Shown here: piece by piece, positions 32,622 through 42,458 of the stretch
Position numbering within the stretch: position 1 is the stretch's first letter
How the letters are laid out: every line of letters starts with the position of its first letter
Assembly: GCA_021827145.1 (NCBI GenBank)
Contig: JAKAXK010000002.1
Coordinates: forward strand, 21,484-85,483
Source: Pseudomonadota bacterium
Lineage (GTDB): Bacteria; Pseudomonadota; Gammaproteobacteria; Acidiferrobacterales; Acidiferrobacteraceae
Length of the DNA stretch: 64,000 nucleotides
Direction of reading: 5' to 3'
Program-made: the position numbers and the translations under genes
Notes under the pieces: generated by a model
Database searches by the model: none
Told to the model about the DNA's origin: nothing
Seen by the model: only the letters and a program-made list of their open reading frames with translations

Positions 32622-33491
32622 TCAGGCGGGCTCGGCAGGCTGCAGAAAGCCTTTCATGGTATCGAGGGCCTTTTTCTCGATCTGGCGGATGCGTTCGGCG
32701 GACACCCCGTATTCCTGCGCCAATTCATGCAAGGTCGGTTTCTCGTTCGCGAGCCAGCGTCTGCGGATGATGTCCTGGCTGCGTCCATCCAGGGCCACGA
32801 GTGCGTGTTGCAGGCTATCCTGTTGCGAGCTTTCGGTGTCGGCCCGGGTCAGCAGGCTCTCCGGGTTGTAGCGCATGTCCTGGAGATAGCCGGCTGGTGA
32901 CGAGCGGAATTCGTCCTCATCGCCCTCGTCTTGTGCATCGAAGGGCACGTCCGTGCTGGCCATGCGCGATTCCATCTCTTTGACGGTCTCGGTCGGTACA
33001 TCGAGGTCCGTCGCCAGGTTCGCGATCTCGCTCTCGTTCATCCAGCCGATACGGGCGCGTGACTGGCGGAGGTTGAAAAACAGCTTGCGTTGGGCCTTGG
33101 TCGTGGCGACCTTGACGATGCGCCAGTTGCGCAGGATGTAGTCGTAGATTTCGGCGCGTATCCAGTGAATGGCGAACGACACCAAGCGCACGCCGTGCGC
33201 CGGATCGAAATGCTTGACGGCCTTCATGAGGCCGATATTGCCCTCTTGGATGAGATCGGCCTGCGGCAGACCATATCCTGCGAAGGCGCGGGCAACGCGA
33301 ATGACGTAACGGAGCTGGGACAGCACGAGCTGCCGCGCGGCCTCGAGATTATCGTGCTCGCGATACTCGATCGCCAGCTGCCGTTCCTGTTCGGCGTCCA
33401 GCAGGGGTGCGGCATTGGCGAGGCGCATGTAATGCGAGAGCCCGCCTTCGGCGGCAATATTGACGGCGACTGGTAAGGTTTGTGTAGTCAT
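32622..33491 (-). CDS. rpoH: RNA polymerase heat-shock sigma factor sigma-32
   Basis: 289 residues, the usual RpoH length. Region 2 carries YVIRVARAFAGYGLPQADLIQEGNIGLMKAV and FAIHWIRAEIYDYILRNWRIVK; the RpoH box is QRKLFFNLR; region 4.2 has LHELAQEYGVSAERIRQIEKKAL. It directs transcription of chaperone and protease genes. It follows ftsX by 93 bases with its own promoter region, which contains a CIRCE operator overlapping a sigma-E-like promoter. Confidence 0.97.
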   Translation of the reverse strand: MTTQTLPVAVNIAAEGGLSHYMRLANAAPLLDAEQERQLAIEYREHDNLEAARQLVLSQLRYVIRVARAFAGYGLPQADLIQEGNIGLMKAVKHFDPAHGVRLVSFAIHWIRAEIYDYILRNWRIVKVATTKAQRKLFFNLRQSRARIGWMNESEIANLATDLDVPTETVKEMESRMASTDVPFDAQDEGDEDEFRSSPAGYLQDMRYNPESLLTRADTESSQQDSLQHALVALDGRSQDIIRRRWLANEKPTLHELAQEYGVSAERIRQIEKKALDTMKGFLQPAEPA

Positions 33492-33521
33492 TGTCCGACC
33501 CCCTCTCGACTGGGACGAATT

Positions 33522-33548
33522 TTAGCATTCTCGGCTTGAGAGTGCTAA
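33522..33548 (-). promoter_or_regulatory. CIRCE operator (HrcA site) upstream of rpoH
   Basis: On the plus strand TTAGCATTC at 33522-33530 and GAGTGCTAA at 33540-33548 are separated by nine bases. The CIRCE consensus is TTAGCACTC-N9-GAGTGCTAA; only one base differs. The operator lies 31-57 bases upstream of the rpoH start codon. HrcA is the known repressor at CIRCE; hrcA itself is not in this window. Confidence 0.9.
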
Positions 33549-33565
33549 TCCTCGTAAAAAGTTCC
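33537..33565 (-). promoter_or_regulatory. Sigma-E-like promoter of rpoH overlapping CIRCE
   Basis: Reading on the minus strand, GGAACTT (33565-33559) is followed after 17 bases by TCTCA (33541-33537). The sigma-E consensus is GGAACTT, 16-17 bases, TCTGA, so only one base differs. Transcription would start near 33530, giving a leader of about 40 bases. The -10 element lies inside the CIRCE element, so HrcA binding should block it. E. coli rpoH also has a sigma-E promoter. Confidence 0.65.
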
Positions 33566-33584
33566 GGTGGCGGGCGGCTGGGTC

Positions 33585-34481
33585 TCAGATCTCGCCTTGG
33601 CGCAGCGCCCGGGCGACCGCGATGCGCGCCCCAAGCCAGCCGAGCGAAGCACCGAGAACCAGCAGCGCCAGGGCCTGTCTGAGACTTAGGCCGGCGAGGC
33701 GGTAATGGGCCCCGTAGGCGCGATTCAGGGCCGCCACCGGCCCCGCCAGCGCGATCAGACCCACCTCAAGGACCAGGAGTGCACACAGTGCCCCCAAGCC
33801 CCCGGTCAACGCGCCGATATAGAGGAAGGGACGCCGAATAAAGGCATTGGTTCCCCCGACCAAGCGAATGACCGAGATTTCGGTGCCACGGCTTGCCACC
33901 GTTGCGCGGGTCGTGTTGGCGAGAATCAAGACGAGGGCCAGGCCCAGGGTCGCGGCGAGGAGCGTCACCAGGCGCCGCCCGACGGCCAGCGCGGCATCCA
34001 GACGCTCAACCCATACCAGGTTCGACTGGACATGCGTGACATCGGGCAGGCCCCTCAGTCGTGTGGCCAACAGCGCAACCGAGTGGGGTCCGGGCCGCGC
34101 CGGGGCGACGATGACGACGCCTGGCAAAGGGTTGTGCCGGCCGAAGAGGCCCATGCCCCTGAGTCCCGACGCGGTCTTGAACTCCCGCAGGCCCCGGGTG
34201 GGCGAGACATAGCGCACCGTGGCGACCCCCGGGACGCGGCGGATGGTGGCCACCGCCTCGCGGTCGGCGCCGCCCTTCTTCAAGTAGACCGAGAGCGAGC
34301 CGTGCGGCCGCCACCCCTGGCTCAGCCTTTGCAAATTCAGGAGTCCGACATAGAGACCGGTCGGCAAGGCCAGGGTCAAGCCGATTAACATCACAGTCAT
34401 CACGGTGGGCGTGGGGCTGCGCGCGAAGTCGCCGAGGGTCCTCATGAAGACTTGCGCGTGACGTGTGAAGTAGGCCTTCAT
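33585..34481 (-). CDS. ftsX: Cell division ABC transporter permease-like protein FtsX
   Basis: 298 residues. FtsX layout: cytoplasmic N-terminus, first membrane helix near 25-45 (TPTVMTVMLIGLTLALPTGL), a periplasmic domain (SVYLKKGGADREAV to LVWVERLDAAL), then three more helices (TLLAATLGLALVLILANTTR, YIGALTGGLGALCALLVLEV and LALLVLGASLGWLGARIAVA). With FtsE it controls amidase activation at the septum. Its ATG overlaps the ftsE stop. The gene ends 93 bases before rpoH. Confidence 0.94.
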   Translation of the reverse strand: MKAYFTRHAQVFMRTLGDFARSPTPTVMTVMLIGLTLALPTGLYVGLLNLQRLSQGWRPHGSLSVYLKKGGADREAVATIRRVPGVATVRYVSPTRGLREFKTASGLRGMGLFGRHNPLPGVVIVAPARPGPHSVALLATRLRGLPDVTHVQSNLVWVERLDAALAVGRRLVTLLAATLGLALVLILANTTRATVASRGTEISVIRLVGGTNAFIRRPFLYIGALTGGLGALCALLVLEVGLIALAGPVAALNRAYGAHYRLAGLSLRQALALLVLGASLGWLGARIAVARALRQGEI

Positions 34482-35137
34482 GCCGCCCCCAGCATGTGCC
34501 CGGCGCCCAGACGGATCACGCGTTTTTTCAGGCGATCGATTTGGCGCAGGTCATGAGTGGCGATCAGGACCGTGACCCCGTGGTCATTGAATTCGCGGAA
34601 CAGGTCGATGATGTCGTCGGACAAGGCCGCATCGAGATTGCCGGTCGGCTCGTCGGCGATGAGCAGCGGTGGGCGGTGGACCAGCGCGCGAGCAATACCC
34701 ACGCGTTGCTGTTCGCCGCCGGACAAGGCCAGCGGAGAGCCCCGTTCCCGGCCCCTGAGCCCCACCTTGTCGAGGGCCGCGAGCACGCGCTTACGGACTT
34801 CATCTCCCGTCATGCCCGCCACCACGAGCGGCAAGGCCACGTTGTCGAAGACGGTGCGCTCGTTCAAGAGGCGGTTATCCTGGAACACCACGCCGATCTG
34901 GCGCCGAAAGTAGGGCAGCCGCCGCGTAGGCAGTCGCACGAGCTCATGTCCATTGACTGTGATCTGACCGCGCGTGGGCCGCTCGAGCAGGCAGATGAGT
35001 TTCAGCACGGTGCTCTTGCCGGCCCCCGAGGGTCCGGTCAGGAAGGCCATCTCGCCTTTCGCGAGCGTAAACCCGACATCGCTCAAGGCCTCCGTTCCCA
35101 GCGGATAGCGTTTAAAGACGTGCTTAAGCTCGATCAC
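34478..35137 (-). CDS. ftsE: Cell division ATP-binding protein FtsE
   Basis: 219 residues from GTG 35137, which gives the expected FtsE start VIELKHVFKRYP; a longer upstream frame lies within ftsY. Walker A is GPSGAGKST (about residues 36-44), the signature is LSGGEQQRVGIARAL, Walker B is LLIADEPTGNLD, and the switch histidine is in IATHD. It is the ATPase partner of FtsX. The start lies within the last 14 bases of ftsY, implying translational coupling. Confidence 0.95.
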   Translation of the reverse strand: MIELKHVFKRYPLGTEALSDVGFTLAKGEMAFLTGPSGAGKSTVLKLICLLERPTRGQITVNGHELVRLPTRRLPYFRRQIGVVFQDNRLLNERTVFDNVALPLVVAGMTGDEVRKRVLAALDKVGLRGRERGSPLALSGGEQQRVGIARALVHRPPLLIADEPTGNLDAALSDDIIDLFREFNDHGVTVLIATHDLRQIDRLKKRVIRLGAGHMLGAA

Positions 35138-36098
35138 TGAGGAGTTCCGCCGGCAGGACTGCGTCGACGAAGGAGCGGGCGTCGAAGGGGCGCAGATCGT
35201 CGACGGATTCACCTACCCCCACGAAATAGATGGGCAGCCCGAAGCGTTTGGCGAGTGCGAACACGACGCCGCCCTTGGCGGTCCCGTCGAGTTTGGTGAC
35301 GCAGAGGCCGGTGACCCCCACGGCCTTGTGGAATTGCTCGACTTGCGTCACGGCGTTCTGGCCTATGCCCCCGTCCAGGGTCAAGATGATCTGATGGGGG
35401 GCGAGTGCATCGAGGCGCCCTAGCGTGCGCTTGATCTTGGCGAGTTCGTCCATCAGTCCGGTCTGTGTGTGCAGGCGGCCGGCGCTATCGATAAGGAGCA
35501 CGTCCACGCCACGCGCCCGCGCCGCTTGCAGGGCATCGTGGGCGACCGCTGCGCTGTCCGCGCCGCGCGGCTGGCTGATCATCGCCACGTCCGAGCGTTT
35601 GGCCCATTCGCCGAGCTGTTCGATGGCCGCGGCACGAAAGGTATCGCCAGCCGCAAGCAGTACTGAACGGCCCTCGCCCCGTAGTCGCGCCGCGAGCTTG
35701 CCGATGGTGGTGGTCTTGCCGGCGCCATTGACGCCGATCATGAGCACAATTTCGGGCTTGTGGGTGGCGGGCCAGGGTTTTTCGCAGGGTTGCACGATCT
35801 CGTAGAGGATCGTGCGCAAGGCGCCATAGACGGCGTCAGCGTCATCGAGCTCCTTGCGGGACACGCGGCGAGTGATGTCGTTCATGACTGCCGTGGCCGT
35901 ATCCACGCCGAGGTCGGCCGTGATGAGCGCCGTCTCCAAATCTTCGAGCAGCGCCGCATCCAGAGCGCGCTTGCGCTTCAACAGTTCGCCGACGTTGTCG
36001 CTCAGGGCCCGTCTGGTGGCGGCGAGGCGTTCGCCAAGGCGGGCGAAGACCCCCGGTTTCTCGCTCTTGTCGCCTGACGTCTTACGAAAGAGCGCCAT
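35124..36098 (-). CDS. ftsY: Signal recognition particle receptor FtsY
   Basis: 324 residues. A short N-terminal region precedes the NG domain; the long acidic A domain of E. coli FtsY is absent. GTPase motifs: G1 GVNGAGKTTTIGKLA, G3-like DSAGRLHTQTGLMDEL, G4 TKLDGTAKGG and closing GVGESVDDLRPFD. It targets ribosome-SRP complexes to the membrane. It is embedded in the usual ftsY-ftsE-ftsX order. Confidence 0.96.
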   Translation of the reverse strand: MALFRKTSGDKSEKPGVFARLGERLAATRRALSDNVGELLKRKRALDAALLEDLETALITADLGVDTATAVMNDITRRVSRKELDDADAVYGALRTILYEIVQPCEKPWPATHKPEIVLMIGVNGAGKTTTIGKLAARLRGEGRSVLLAAGDTFRAAAIEQLGEWAKRSDVAMISQPRGADSAAVAHDALQAARARGVDVLLIDSAGRLHTQTGLMDELAKIKRTLGRLDALAPHQIILTLDGGIGQNAVTQVEQFHKAVGVTGLCVTKLDGTAKGGVVFALAKRFGLPIYFVGVGESVDDLRPFDARSFVDAVLPAELLSDRA

Positions 36099-36104
36099 CG
36101 GCGA

Positions 36105-36864
<760 letters not shown>

Positions 36865-36873
36865 GGACAACCC

Positions 36874-37437
36874 TCACGACGTGGGCGCGGCCAGACCGAA
36901 GGCGACGTTGCCCGCCCGCCCGCGCCTGTGCCATTGCAGGTCGGGCGGCAGATCGAAGCCATCGGCGGCCGCGCTTTCGATATAGACGAGCCCTGTCCCC
37001 GCGAGGATGCACCGCGCGCGGATCGTGGTCAAGGCATCGACCAGGAGCCCGGCCGCGAAGGGTGGGTCGAGAAATATGACATCGAACGCCCCTGCGTGTT
37101 GGGTGGCCAGGAAGGCAAGCGCGCCGGACGCCACCACCTGCGCCTCGCAGCCGAGCCTCTCCCGGTTTTCCCGCAAGGCCGCGACCACCTCGGGGTTGGT
37201 CTCCACCAAGGTCACGCTGGCCGCCCCGCGCGACAAGGCCTCGAAACCGAGCGCCCCGGAGCCGGCGAAGAGGTCCAGGCAGCGGGCCCCGGGGAGCCAG
37301 GGGCCGAGCCAGTTGAAGAGTGTCTCGCGTACGCGGTCGGGTGTCGGCCTCAGACCGGGTTCCGGGGGAAAGGTCAGCAGTCGCCCGCGCCAGTGTCCGG
37401 CGATGAGGCGTACGCGCGAGCCCTTAGGCGGGGCCAT
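36874..37437 (-). CDS. rsmD: 16S rRNA (guanine966-N2)-methyltransferase
   Basis: 187 residues from ATG 37437, which gives the family start VRLIAGHWRGR; a longer frame upstream lies within clcA. RPTPDRVRETLFNWL and the SAM motif CLDLFAGSGALGFEALSRGA are followed by the catalytic VIFLDPPF. RsmD methylates G966 of 16S rRNA. It overlaps clcA by 14 bases and ends 9 bases before coaD. Confidence 0.95.
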   Translation of the reverse strand: MAPPKGSRVRLIAGHWRGRLLTFPPEPGLRPTPDRVRETLFNWLGPWLPGARCLDLFAGSGALGFEALSRGAASVTLVETNPEVVAALRENRERLGCEAQVVASGALAFLATQHAGAFDVIFLDPPFAAGLLVDALTTIRARCILAGTGLVYIESAAADGFDLPPDLQWHRRGRAGNVAFGLAAPTS

Positions 37438-38755
37438 CGTAGTCCTTGGCCGAGATCGTCTTGTCCTCGGCGCGCGCCGCGAAGCGGGCGGCCAAGCCCT
37501 GATAGATGGCTTCCCGACACAGTTGCCGGGAAACCAGCGCGGCAATGAGGGCCGCGGCCATGAGCGGAAACAGCATGGCGTTGTTGGCGGTCATCTCCAT
37601 GACGATCACGAAGGCGGTGATGGGCGTCTGCACGACCCCGCTCAGATAGCTCACCATGCCCAGGATGACCGCCGCCTGCAGCGGGGCCTCAGGGAAGAAT
37701 CGGCCGATGTCGGCCCCCAAGCCGGCGCCGGTGGCCAGCGCCGGGGCAAAGAGGCCGCCGGGGATACCGCTCAGGTAGGAGACGAGGCTGGCCAGCCATT
37801 TGGTGAGCGGGAAGGCCCAGGGCAGATGGGCTCCGCCCACGACCAGTGCCCGCGCCTGCGGGTAACCGGTGCCGAAGGAGTTGCCATGCGAGAGCGTCCC
37901 CAGGATCGCGATCAAGAGACCGGCGGCCAGGGCCATGCGGTAGGGGTAGCGCGCGAGGGTCTCGCGCAGGCGCAGACTGAGGTCGAGCACCAGCCGACTG
38001 AAGAGCCCGCCAGCAAGCCCGCCGACGATACCGCAGGTCGGCACCAGCAGCCATTGACGCGGCGCGAGCGCCGCCTGCGTCACGCCGAAATAGGTGTAGT
38101 TTCCTTCGAGGGCGACCGCGGTAAGCCCGGCGATGAGGATGGTTATGATGATGGTCCCCGTGGCGTGTTCCTCGAAGCCTCGCGCAAGCTCCTCGATCGC
38201 GAACATGATGCCGGCGATGGGGGTGTTGAAGGCGGCGGCGATACCGGCCGCGCCACCGGCCATCACAAGCGCGCGCTCGAGCCCGGGTCGTTTGAGGCCC
38301 GCCAGGCGTCCGGCGGCGGCGGTCAGCGATGCCCCGACATGGACCGTCGGGCCCTCGCGTCCGATCGAGGCGCCGGAGAACAGCCCAAGGGTCGTGAGCA
38401 GGATTTTACCGATCGCGATGCGTACCGACAGCAGCCGTGAGGGCGAGTCGCCGGTCCGTTGCGACAGGGCGGCGATGACCTGCGGTATGCCGCTTCCCTG
38501 AGACCCGGGAAAGAATCGGCGCGTGAGCCACAAGGACAGGATGATGCCGGCTGGACTGACCAGGAACGGCGCCCACGGCCAGCGCTGGTAGAGGGTGAGG
38601 AAGCTTGTGTTCGCGAGGTTTCCGAGTTGGGTCAAGGCGACGGCCGAGAGACCCACCAGGACCGCGCCGCCCCAAAAGGTCGCGCGTAGCGCCCAGCGCC
38701 GGCCCCGCAAAAGACTGCGGACTCGGCGTATCGGACGCCGCAAATGCTGGCGCAA
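37424..38755 (-). CDS. clcA: CLC-type H+/Cl- exchange transporter
   Basis: 443 residues with about ten or more hydrophobic segments. The three selectivity motifs are present: GSGIPQV (near 92), GREGPTVHVG (near 125) with the gating Glu, and GIPGGLFAPALATGAGLG. FNTPIAGIMFAIEE keeps the second (internal proton) glutamate, which marks exchangers and not channels. Unlike longer CLCs no CBS domains follow. In acid-exposed bacteria these proteins help against extreme acid. It overlaps rsmD by 14 bases. Confidence 0.93.
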   Translation of the reverse strand: MRQHLRRPIRRVRSLLRGRRWALRATFWGGAVLVGLSAVALTQLGNLANTSFLTLYQRWPWAPFLVSPAGIILSLWLTRRFFPGSQGSGIPQVIAALSQRTGDSPSRLLSVRIAIGKILLTTLGLFSGASIGREGPTVHVGASLTAAAGRLAGLKRPGLERALVMAGGAAGIAAAFNTPIAGIMFAIEELARGFEEHATGTIIITILIAGLTAVALEGNYTYFGVTQAALAPRQWLLVPTCGIVGGLAGGLFSRLVLDLSLRLRETLARYPYRMALAAGLLIAILGTLSHGNSFGTGYPQARALVVGGAHLPWAFPLTKWLASLVSYLSGIPGGLFAPALATGAGLGADIGRFFPEAPLQAAVILGMVSYLSGVVQTPITAFVIVMEMTANNAMLFPLMAAALIAALVSRQLCREAIYQGLAARFAARAEDKTISAKDYDGPA

Positions 38756-38768
38756 GGCCGCCGCGCCC

Positions 38769-40697
38769 CTAAGGGGCCGCGTTCAGTTGAGCGCGGATCT
38801 GGCGGAACGAGGCGTGCGCCACCCGGTGCTGGTCACCGATCTCCTCCAGCACCTGTTTGAGTTCGGCCATGCGCGCCTCGAGGGTGTCGCTCGCCTGGTG
38901 GATGCGTTTGATGCTTTCGAGCCGGCGTCGCAGTTGCGCCTGATGCTCGCGCACCTGCGACTCCATCGGCGCCATCATGTCGCGCAGCCAGTCGTCGGCA
39001 TCGCGATTGGCGCTTACATAGATGGCGCGAACTTTACTGACCGCCGACTCGAAGAAGCCGCGCACGACCGCCTTTTGTTCGGTCATGATGAGCGATAGGC
39101 CGCGCATGAACTGTTCGTGCTTATCCTGCAGGCGCTTGATCTCGCGCGTGTAGCGCATGACCGAGAAGGCTGCCGGCTTGATGTTGGCGAGGCCGTGTTC
39201 CTCCTGGAACTTGCGGTACACCCCATCCATCAAGGTCTTGATCTGTCCGCTGTCGGCGGCCGCCTCGTCCATGCGTGAGCGCGCATACCCGAAAAACGTC
39301 TGCATGGCCGTCTTCAGTCCTGCGGTCGTAAGGCAGGTCTGCATGTTCCTTTTGGTCTCGGCGATCAAGGCATCGAGTTGCCGCAGGCTGATCTTGGCAT
39401 ATAGGGCGGCGCTTTGTTGCGCGAAGATCGTGCGCGTGGCGTGGAAGCGCTGCATGCTACGGTCGAAGTCGGTCTTGTCGGCCCGCACCTTGGTCATCAT
39501 GTGTTCGATGACGTCCATATTCTTGCCGTTCAAGCCGCTCAGTTCGCCCCAGTGTTCACGCAGACCCTGGAGCCTTTGACCGATGACGCGCTCTACGCTG
39601 GTCTCGACCTCGTCGAATTCGCGGCCCACGGTCTGGGCGACCAGACAGCCCTTGCCCGGCAGGAGTTCTTCGGCGAGCGCCCGTTCGAGCGCGCCTATAC
39701 CGCTGCGTTCCTCGAGATCTCGGTCGCCGCGCACCTTGCCGGCCAGCGCCTTTTGCGCGGAAACCGGATAGACGCGTTCGGCGGCAACGTCCAGGTAACG
39801 CGCGGTTTCGTTCACCTGCCGCGTGACCTCACGTTCCAGCTCGCCGGCCTTCTTCATGTCGTCCCACAGCCCGTCAACCTTATTCAAGACCACGAGACGG
39901 CCCTTATGACTGTCGGCCACATGGTCCCGCCAGACCGAGATCTCCGATTGTGTGACGCCGGTGTCGGCGGCGAGCACGAACAGGATGGCGTGGGCGTTCG
40001 GTAGGGTGTTCAGCGTGAGTTCCGGTTCCGCGCCCAGCGCGTTGAGGCCCGGGGTGTCCAGGATCACGAGCCCGTCGGCGAGCAGGGGGTGCGGAAAATT
40101 GATGAGCGCATAGCGCCAGCGCGGAATCTCGACCTCGCCTTCGGCGTCCACGGCGGCCCCGGTCTTGGCGATGTCGTCGGTCACCGTGAGCCCGAGGGCG
40201 CGCGCCTCCTCGGCCGACACATGCTTGATTTCGGCAATGTGGGCCAGGGCGGCAGCCATGGCTTCCGGGTCGTCGACATCGAGCGGTAGGGTCTGCCATT
40301 CATCGCTGAATCCCTTGAACTCGGCGACCGTGGCGCCGTTACGGCGCGTCTCTATCGGCAAGAGCTTGATACTCGCCGGCTTGTCGGCTTCATAAAAGAG
40401 TTCGGTCGGGCACATGGTGGTGCGTCCCGCGCTGGACGGCAGGATGCGTCGCCCTTGACCGGCGAAGAAGATGGCGTTGATGAGTTCGGATTTGCCACGG
40501 GAAAACTCGGCGACGAAGGCGAGATACAGGCGGTCGTCGCGCAGTGCGGTCTGCATGCGTTCTAGGTGGGCGTCGCTTTGCGGCTGGTTCAGTCCTTGCT
40601 CGGCAAGCCATGCGCGCAGATTGGACAGCGCCTGCGCCAAATCCCGCCGCCATAGCCCGTAGGCCTCGAAGCGCTGCTCAATCGCCGTCTGCGTCAT
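38769..40697 (-). CDS. Bacterial dynamin-like GTPase
   Basis: 642 residues from ATG 40697 (GGAGCAAG upstream); an in-frame ATG at 40766 would overlap mutM. GTPase motifs: G1 AEFSRGKSELINAI near residue 70, a G2-like TTMCPTELFY, G3 VILDTPGLNAL and G4 VVLNKVDGLW. After the G domain, helical regions (HMMTKVRADKTDFDRS, LDALIAETKRNMQTC) form the expected stalk, and the C-terminus ends in a coiled coil (LRRRLESIKRIHQASDTLEA). No membrane helix is evident. Bacterial dynamin-like proteins remodel or protect membranes; the exact role here is unknown. Confidence 0.82.
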   Translation of the reverse strand: MTQTAIEQRFEAYGLWRRDLAQALSNLRAWLAEQGLNQPQSDAHLERMQTALRDDRLYLAFVAEFSRGKSELINAIFFAGQGRRILPSSAGRTTMCPTELFYEADKPASIKLLPIETRRNGATVAEFKGFSDEWQTLPLDVDDPEAMAAALAHIAEIKHVSAEEARALGLTVTDDIAKTGAAVDAEGEVEIPRWRYALINFPHPLLADGLVILDTPGLNALGAEPELTLNTLPNAHAILFVLAADTGVTQSEISVWRDHVADSHKGRLVVLNKVDGLWDDMKKAGELEREVTRQVNETARYLDVAAERVYPVSAQKALAGKVRGDRDLEERSGIGALERALAEELLPGKGCLVAQTVGREFDEVETSVERVIGQRLQGLREHWGELSGLNGKNMDVIEHMMTKVRADKTDFDRSMQRFHATRTIFAQQSAALYAKISLRQLDALIAETKRNMQTCLTTAGLKTAMQTFFGYARSRMDEAAADSGQIKTLMDGVYRKFQEEHGLANIKPAAFSVMRYTREIKRLQDKHEQFMRGLSLIMTEQKAVVRGFFESAVSKVRAIYVSANRDADDWLRDMMAPMESQVREHQAQLRRRLESIKRIHQASDTLEARMAELKQVLEEIGDQHRVAHASFRQIRAQLNAAP

Positions 40698-40753
40698 CTT
40701 CTTGCTCCCCGCCGCCTGACTATTACCCCTGCCCAGTATAGGCCATTTCGCCC

Positions 40754-41572
40754 TTAGCGTTGGCACTTAGGACAATAATAGCTGCTGCGCCCGCCCGCCA
40801 ATAGCCGCGCGACGGGGGTCGTGCAGCGTGGGCACGGTCGGCCTTCCCGGCCATAGACCCGTAGCTGCTGCTGAAAGTATCCCGGCCGCCCATCGCTCCC
40901 GGCGAAGTCTTTGAGGGTCGTGCCCCCGGCCTCCACGGCGCGCGACAGGACCGCGATCACGGCCTGCGCCAGGGCCTCGTAGCGGTCGGCCCCTATGCGT
41001 CCGGCGGCCCGCCCCGGATGGATGCCGGCCTCAAACAGCGCCTCGTTGGCGTAGATATTGCCGATCCCGGCCACGATATGGCCGTTCAACAGCAGGTCGC
41101 GGATGGCAATGCGGCGCCCGTGCGAGCGCGCGCGCAGATAGGCCCCGCCGAATCCCGGTTCCAGGGGCTCGGGGCCGAGGGGGGCGATGAGCGGGTGGCG
41201 GAGGGGGTCCTCGCTAAAAAGGAGCGCCCCGAAGCGCCGGGGGTCGCGCATGCGCACGGCCATGGCGGATTCCCCTGCGAGCACGAGGTCAAAGGGCTCG
41301 GAGGATCCGGGCCTGATCCCTGGGCCCACGATCCTGAGACTGCCCGACATGCCGAGGTGGATGATGAGGGCGCCCTGTTCGAGCGAGACGATCAGGTATT
41401 TGCCGCGCCGCGTGAGGTCTGTGACCACTTGGCCGCGCAATCGCGCGGCCAGATCGCTTGCGATCGGCCAGCGTAGCCGCGATTCCCGGACGATCAAGTC
41501 GGCGATGGTCGCGCCGCGCATCCAGGGGATTAGTCCGCGACGGGTGGTCTCGACCTCAGGGAGTTCCGGCAT
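40754..41572 (-). CDS. mutM: Formamidopyrimidine-DNA glycosylase
   Basis: 272 residues, standard length. The N-terminus MPELPEVETTRRGL holds the catalytic Pro1 and Glu2 after Met removal. The middle has NGHIVAGIGNIYANEALF, the helix-two-turn-helix region, and the C-terminal zinc finger is CPRCTTPVARLL...YYCPKC with four cysteines. It removes 8-oxoguanine and cuts the strand. It overlaps the upstream DUF4340 gene by 17 bases. Confidence 0.96.
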   Translation of the reverse strand: MPELPEVETTRRGLIPWMRGATIADLIVRESRLRWPIASDLAARLRGQVVTDLTRRGKYLIVSLEQGALIIHLGMSGSLRIVGPGIRPGSSEPFDLVLAGESAMAVRMRDPRRFGALLFSEDPLRHPLIAPLGPEPLEPGFGGAYLRARSHGRRIAIRDLLLNGHIVAGIGNIYANEALFEAGIHPGRAAGRIGADRYEALAQAVIAVLSRAVEAGGTTLKDFAGSDGRPGYFQQQLRVYGREGRPCPRCTTPVARLLAGGRSSYYCPKCQR

Positions 41573-42458
41573 GGGCGGCTAAGGCGAGCAGGTGCTGACC
41601 GACTTCCTGCGGGAAGTGGTACTCGAGCCCCTGGTCGGGCCGCAGCAGCACGAGTTCGGGTTGTGTGGCGAGGATATCGATGATGAGCGTGTGCCTGGAT
41701 GCGACCTTTTTGGCGCGCTGTTCATTGTAATGAATCGCGATCCGTCCCAGGGGCGGGGCCCCGTGATAGCGCGTGACCGACAGCGCCCGGGCGTAGCGCC
41801 AGGCGTCCACGAAGGCGTTGATGCGGTCATTCGAGACGTGCGCGGGGGTCGGTGTGACGTGCCAGATGCCGTGGTGGCGGGTGATGGAGAGCCGTGGCAG
41901 GGCGAAGGCTACGGGGTGGATGCGATCCCCGAGCAGCTTGGTGCTCAAAAAGCTGTCGGTCGTGAGTCGGCGCGGATGGATGCTCTCGGCTGGCACGAGC
42001 GCGATCGAGTGTCCGATGAGGACGTAGCGGAGATTCCCAAAGGGGCGACGGCGCCCCACCAGGATGCGTTCGTGGTTCAGACTCACCGTCGCCCGCGGCG
42101 GCGCCAGACCAAAGGCGGTCAGAGAGCCCTTGGGGATCGCGAATTCATCGTGCGGCTTAGCGGCTACGATGTCTGTCAGGGCCTCGACCCGAAAGCGGTC
42201 GGCGCGCGCCTTGAAGGGGTGCAGCAGGCGCCAGCCCGTGCCGTCACGTTGCAGCCGTATGACCGGCCGGCCCGGACGCGCGATTGTGATGTCGGTTATG
42301 GTCGCGCCGCGCACGGGTGCGAGCCGCGCCGGTGGCGCCGCCGGCGGCGACGCGGGCTTATGCCACAAGACCCACGCCAGGACCGCCGCTACGATCAGCA
42401 GGGCGCTGTTTGCGAGGCCGCGCCTTGGAAGGTTCACAGTCTGCGCCTCCGCCACCAA
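41556..42458 (-). CDS. DUF4340-type membrane-anchored protein
   Basis: 300 residues from GTG 42458. One N-terminal membrane helix (ANSALLIVAAVLAWVLW) precedes a periplasmic region with two similar beta-rich parts of the DUF4340 type (ITIARPGRPVIRLQRDGTGW and LSITRHHGIWHV). DUF4340 genes typically follow GldG-like genes in this kind of ABC cluster, and here it overlaps the GldG-like gene by 25 bases. The molecular function is not known. Confidence 0.72.
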   Translation of the reverse strand: MVAEAQTVNLPRRGLANSALLIVAAVLAWVLWHKPASPPAAPPARLAPVRGATITDITIARPGRPVIRLQRDGTGWRLLHPFKARADRFRVEALTDIVAAKPHDEFAIPKGSLTAFGLAPPRATVSLNHERILVGRRRPFGNLRYVLIGHSIALVPAESIHPRRLTTDSFLSTKLLGDRIHPVAFALPRLSITRHHGIWHVTPTPAHVSNDRINAFVDAWRYARALSVTRYHGAPPLGRIAIHYNEQRAKKVASRHTLIIDILATQPELVLLRPDQGLEYHFPQEVGQHLLALAAHAGTP

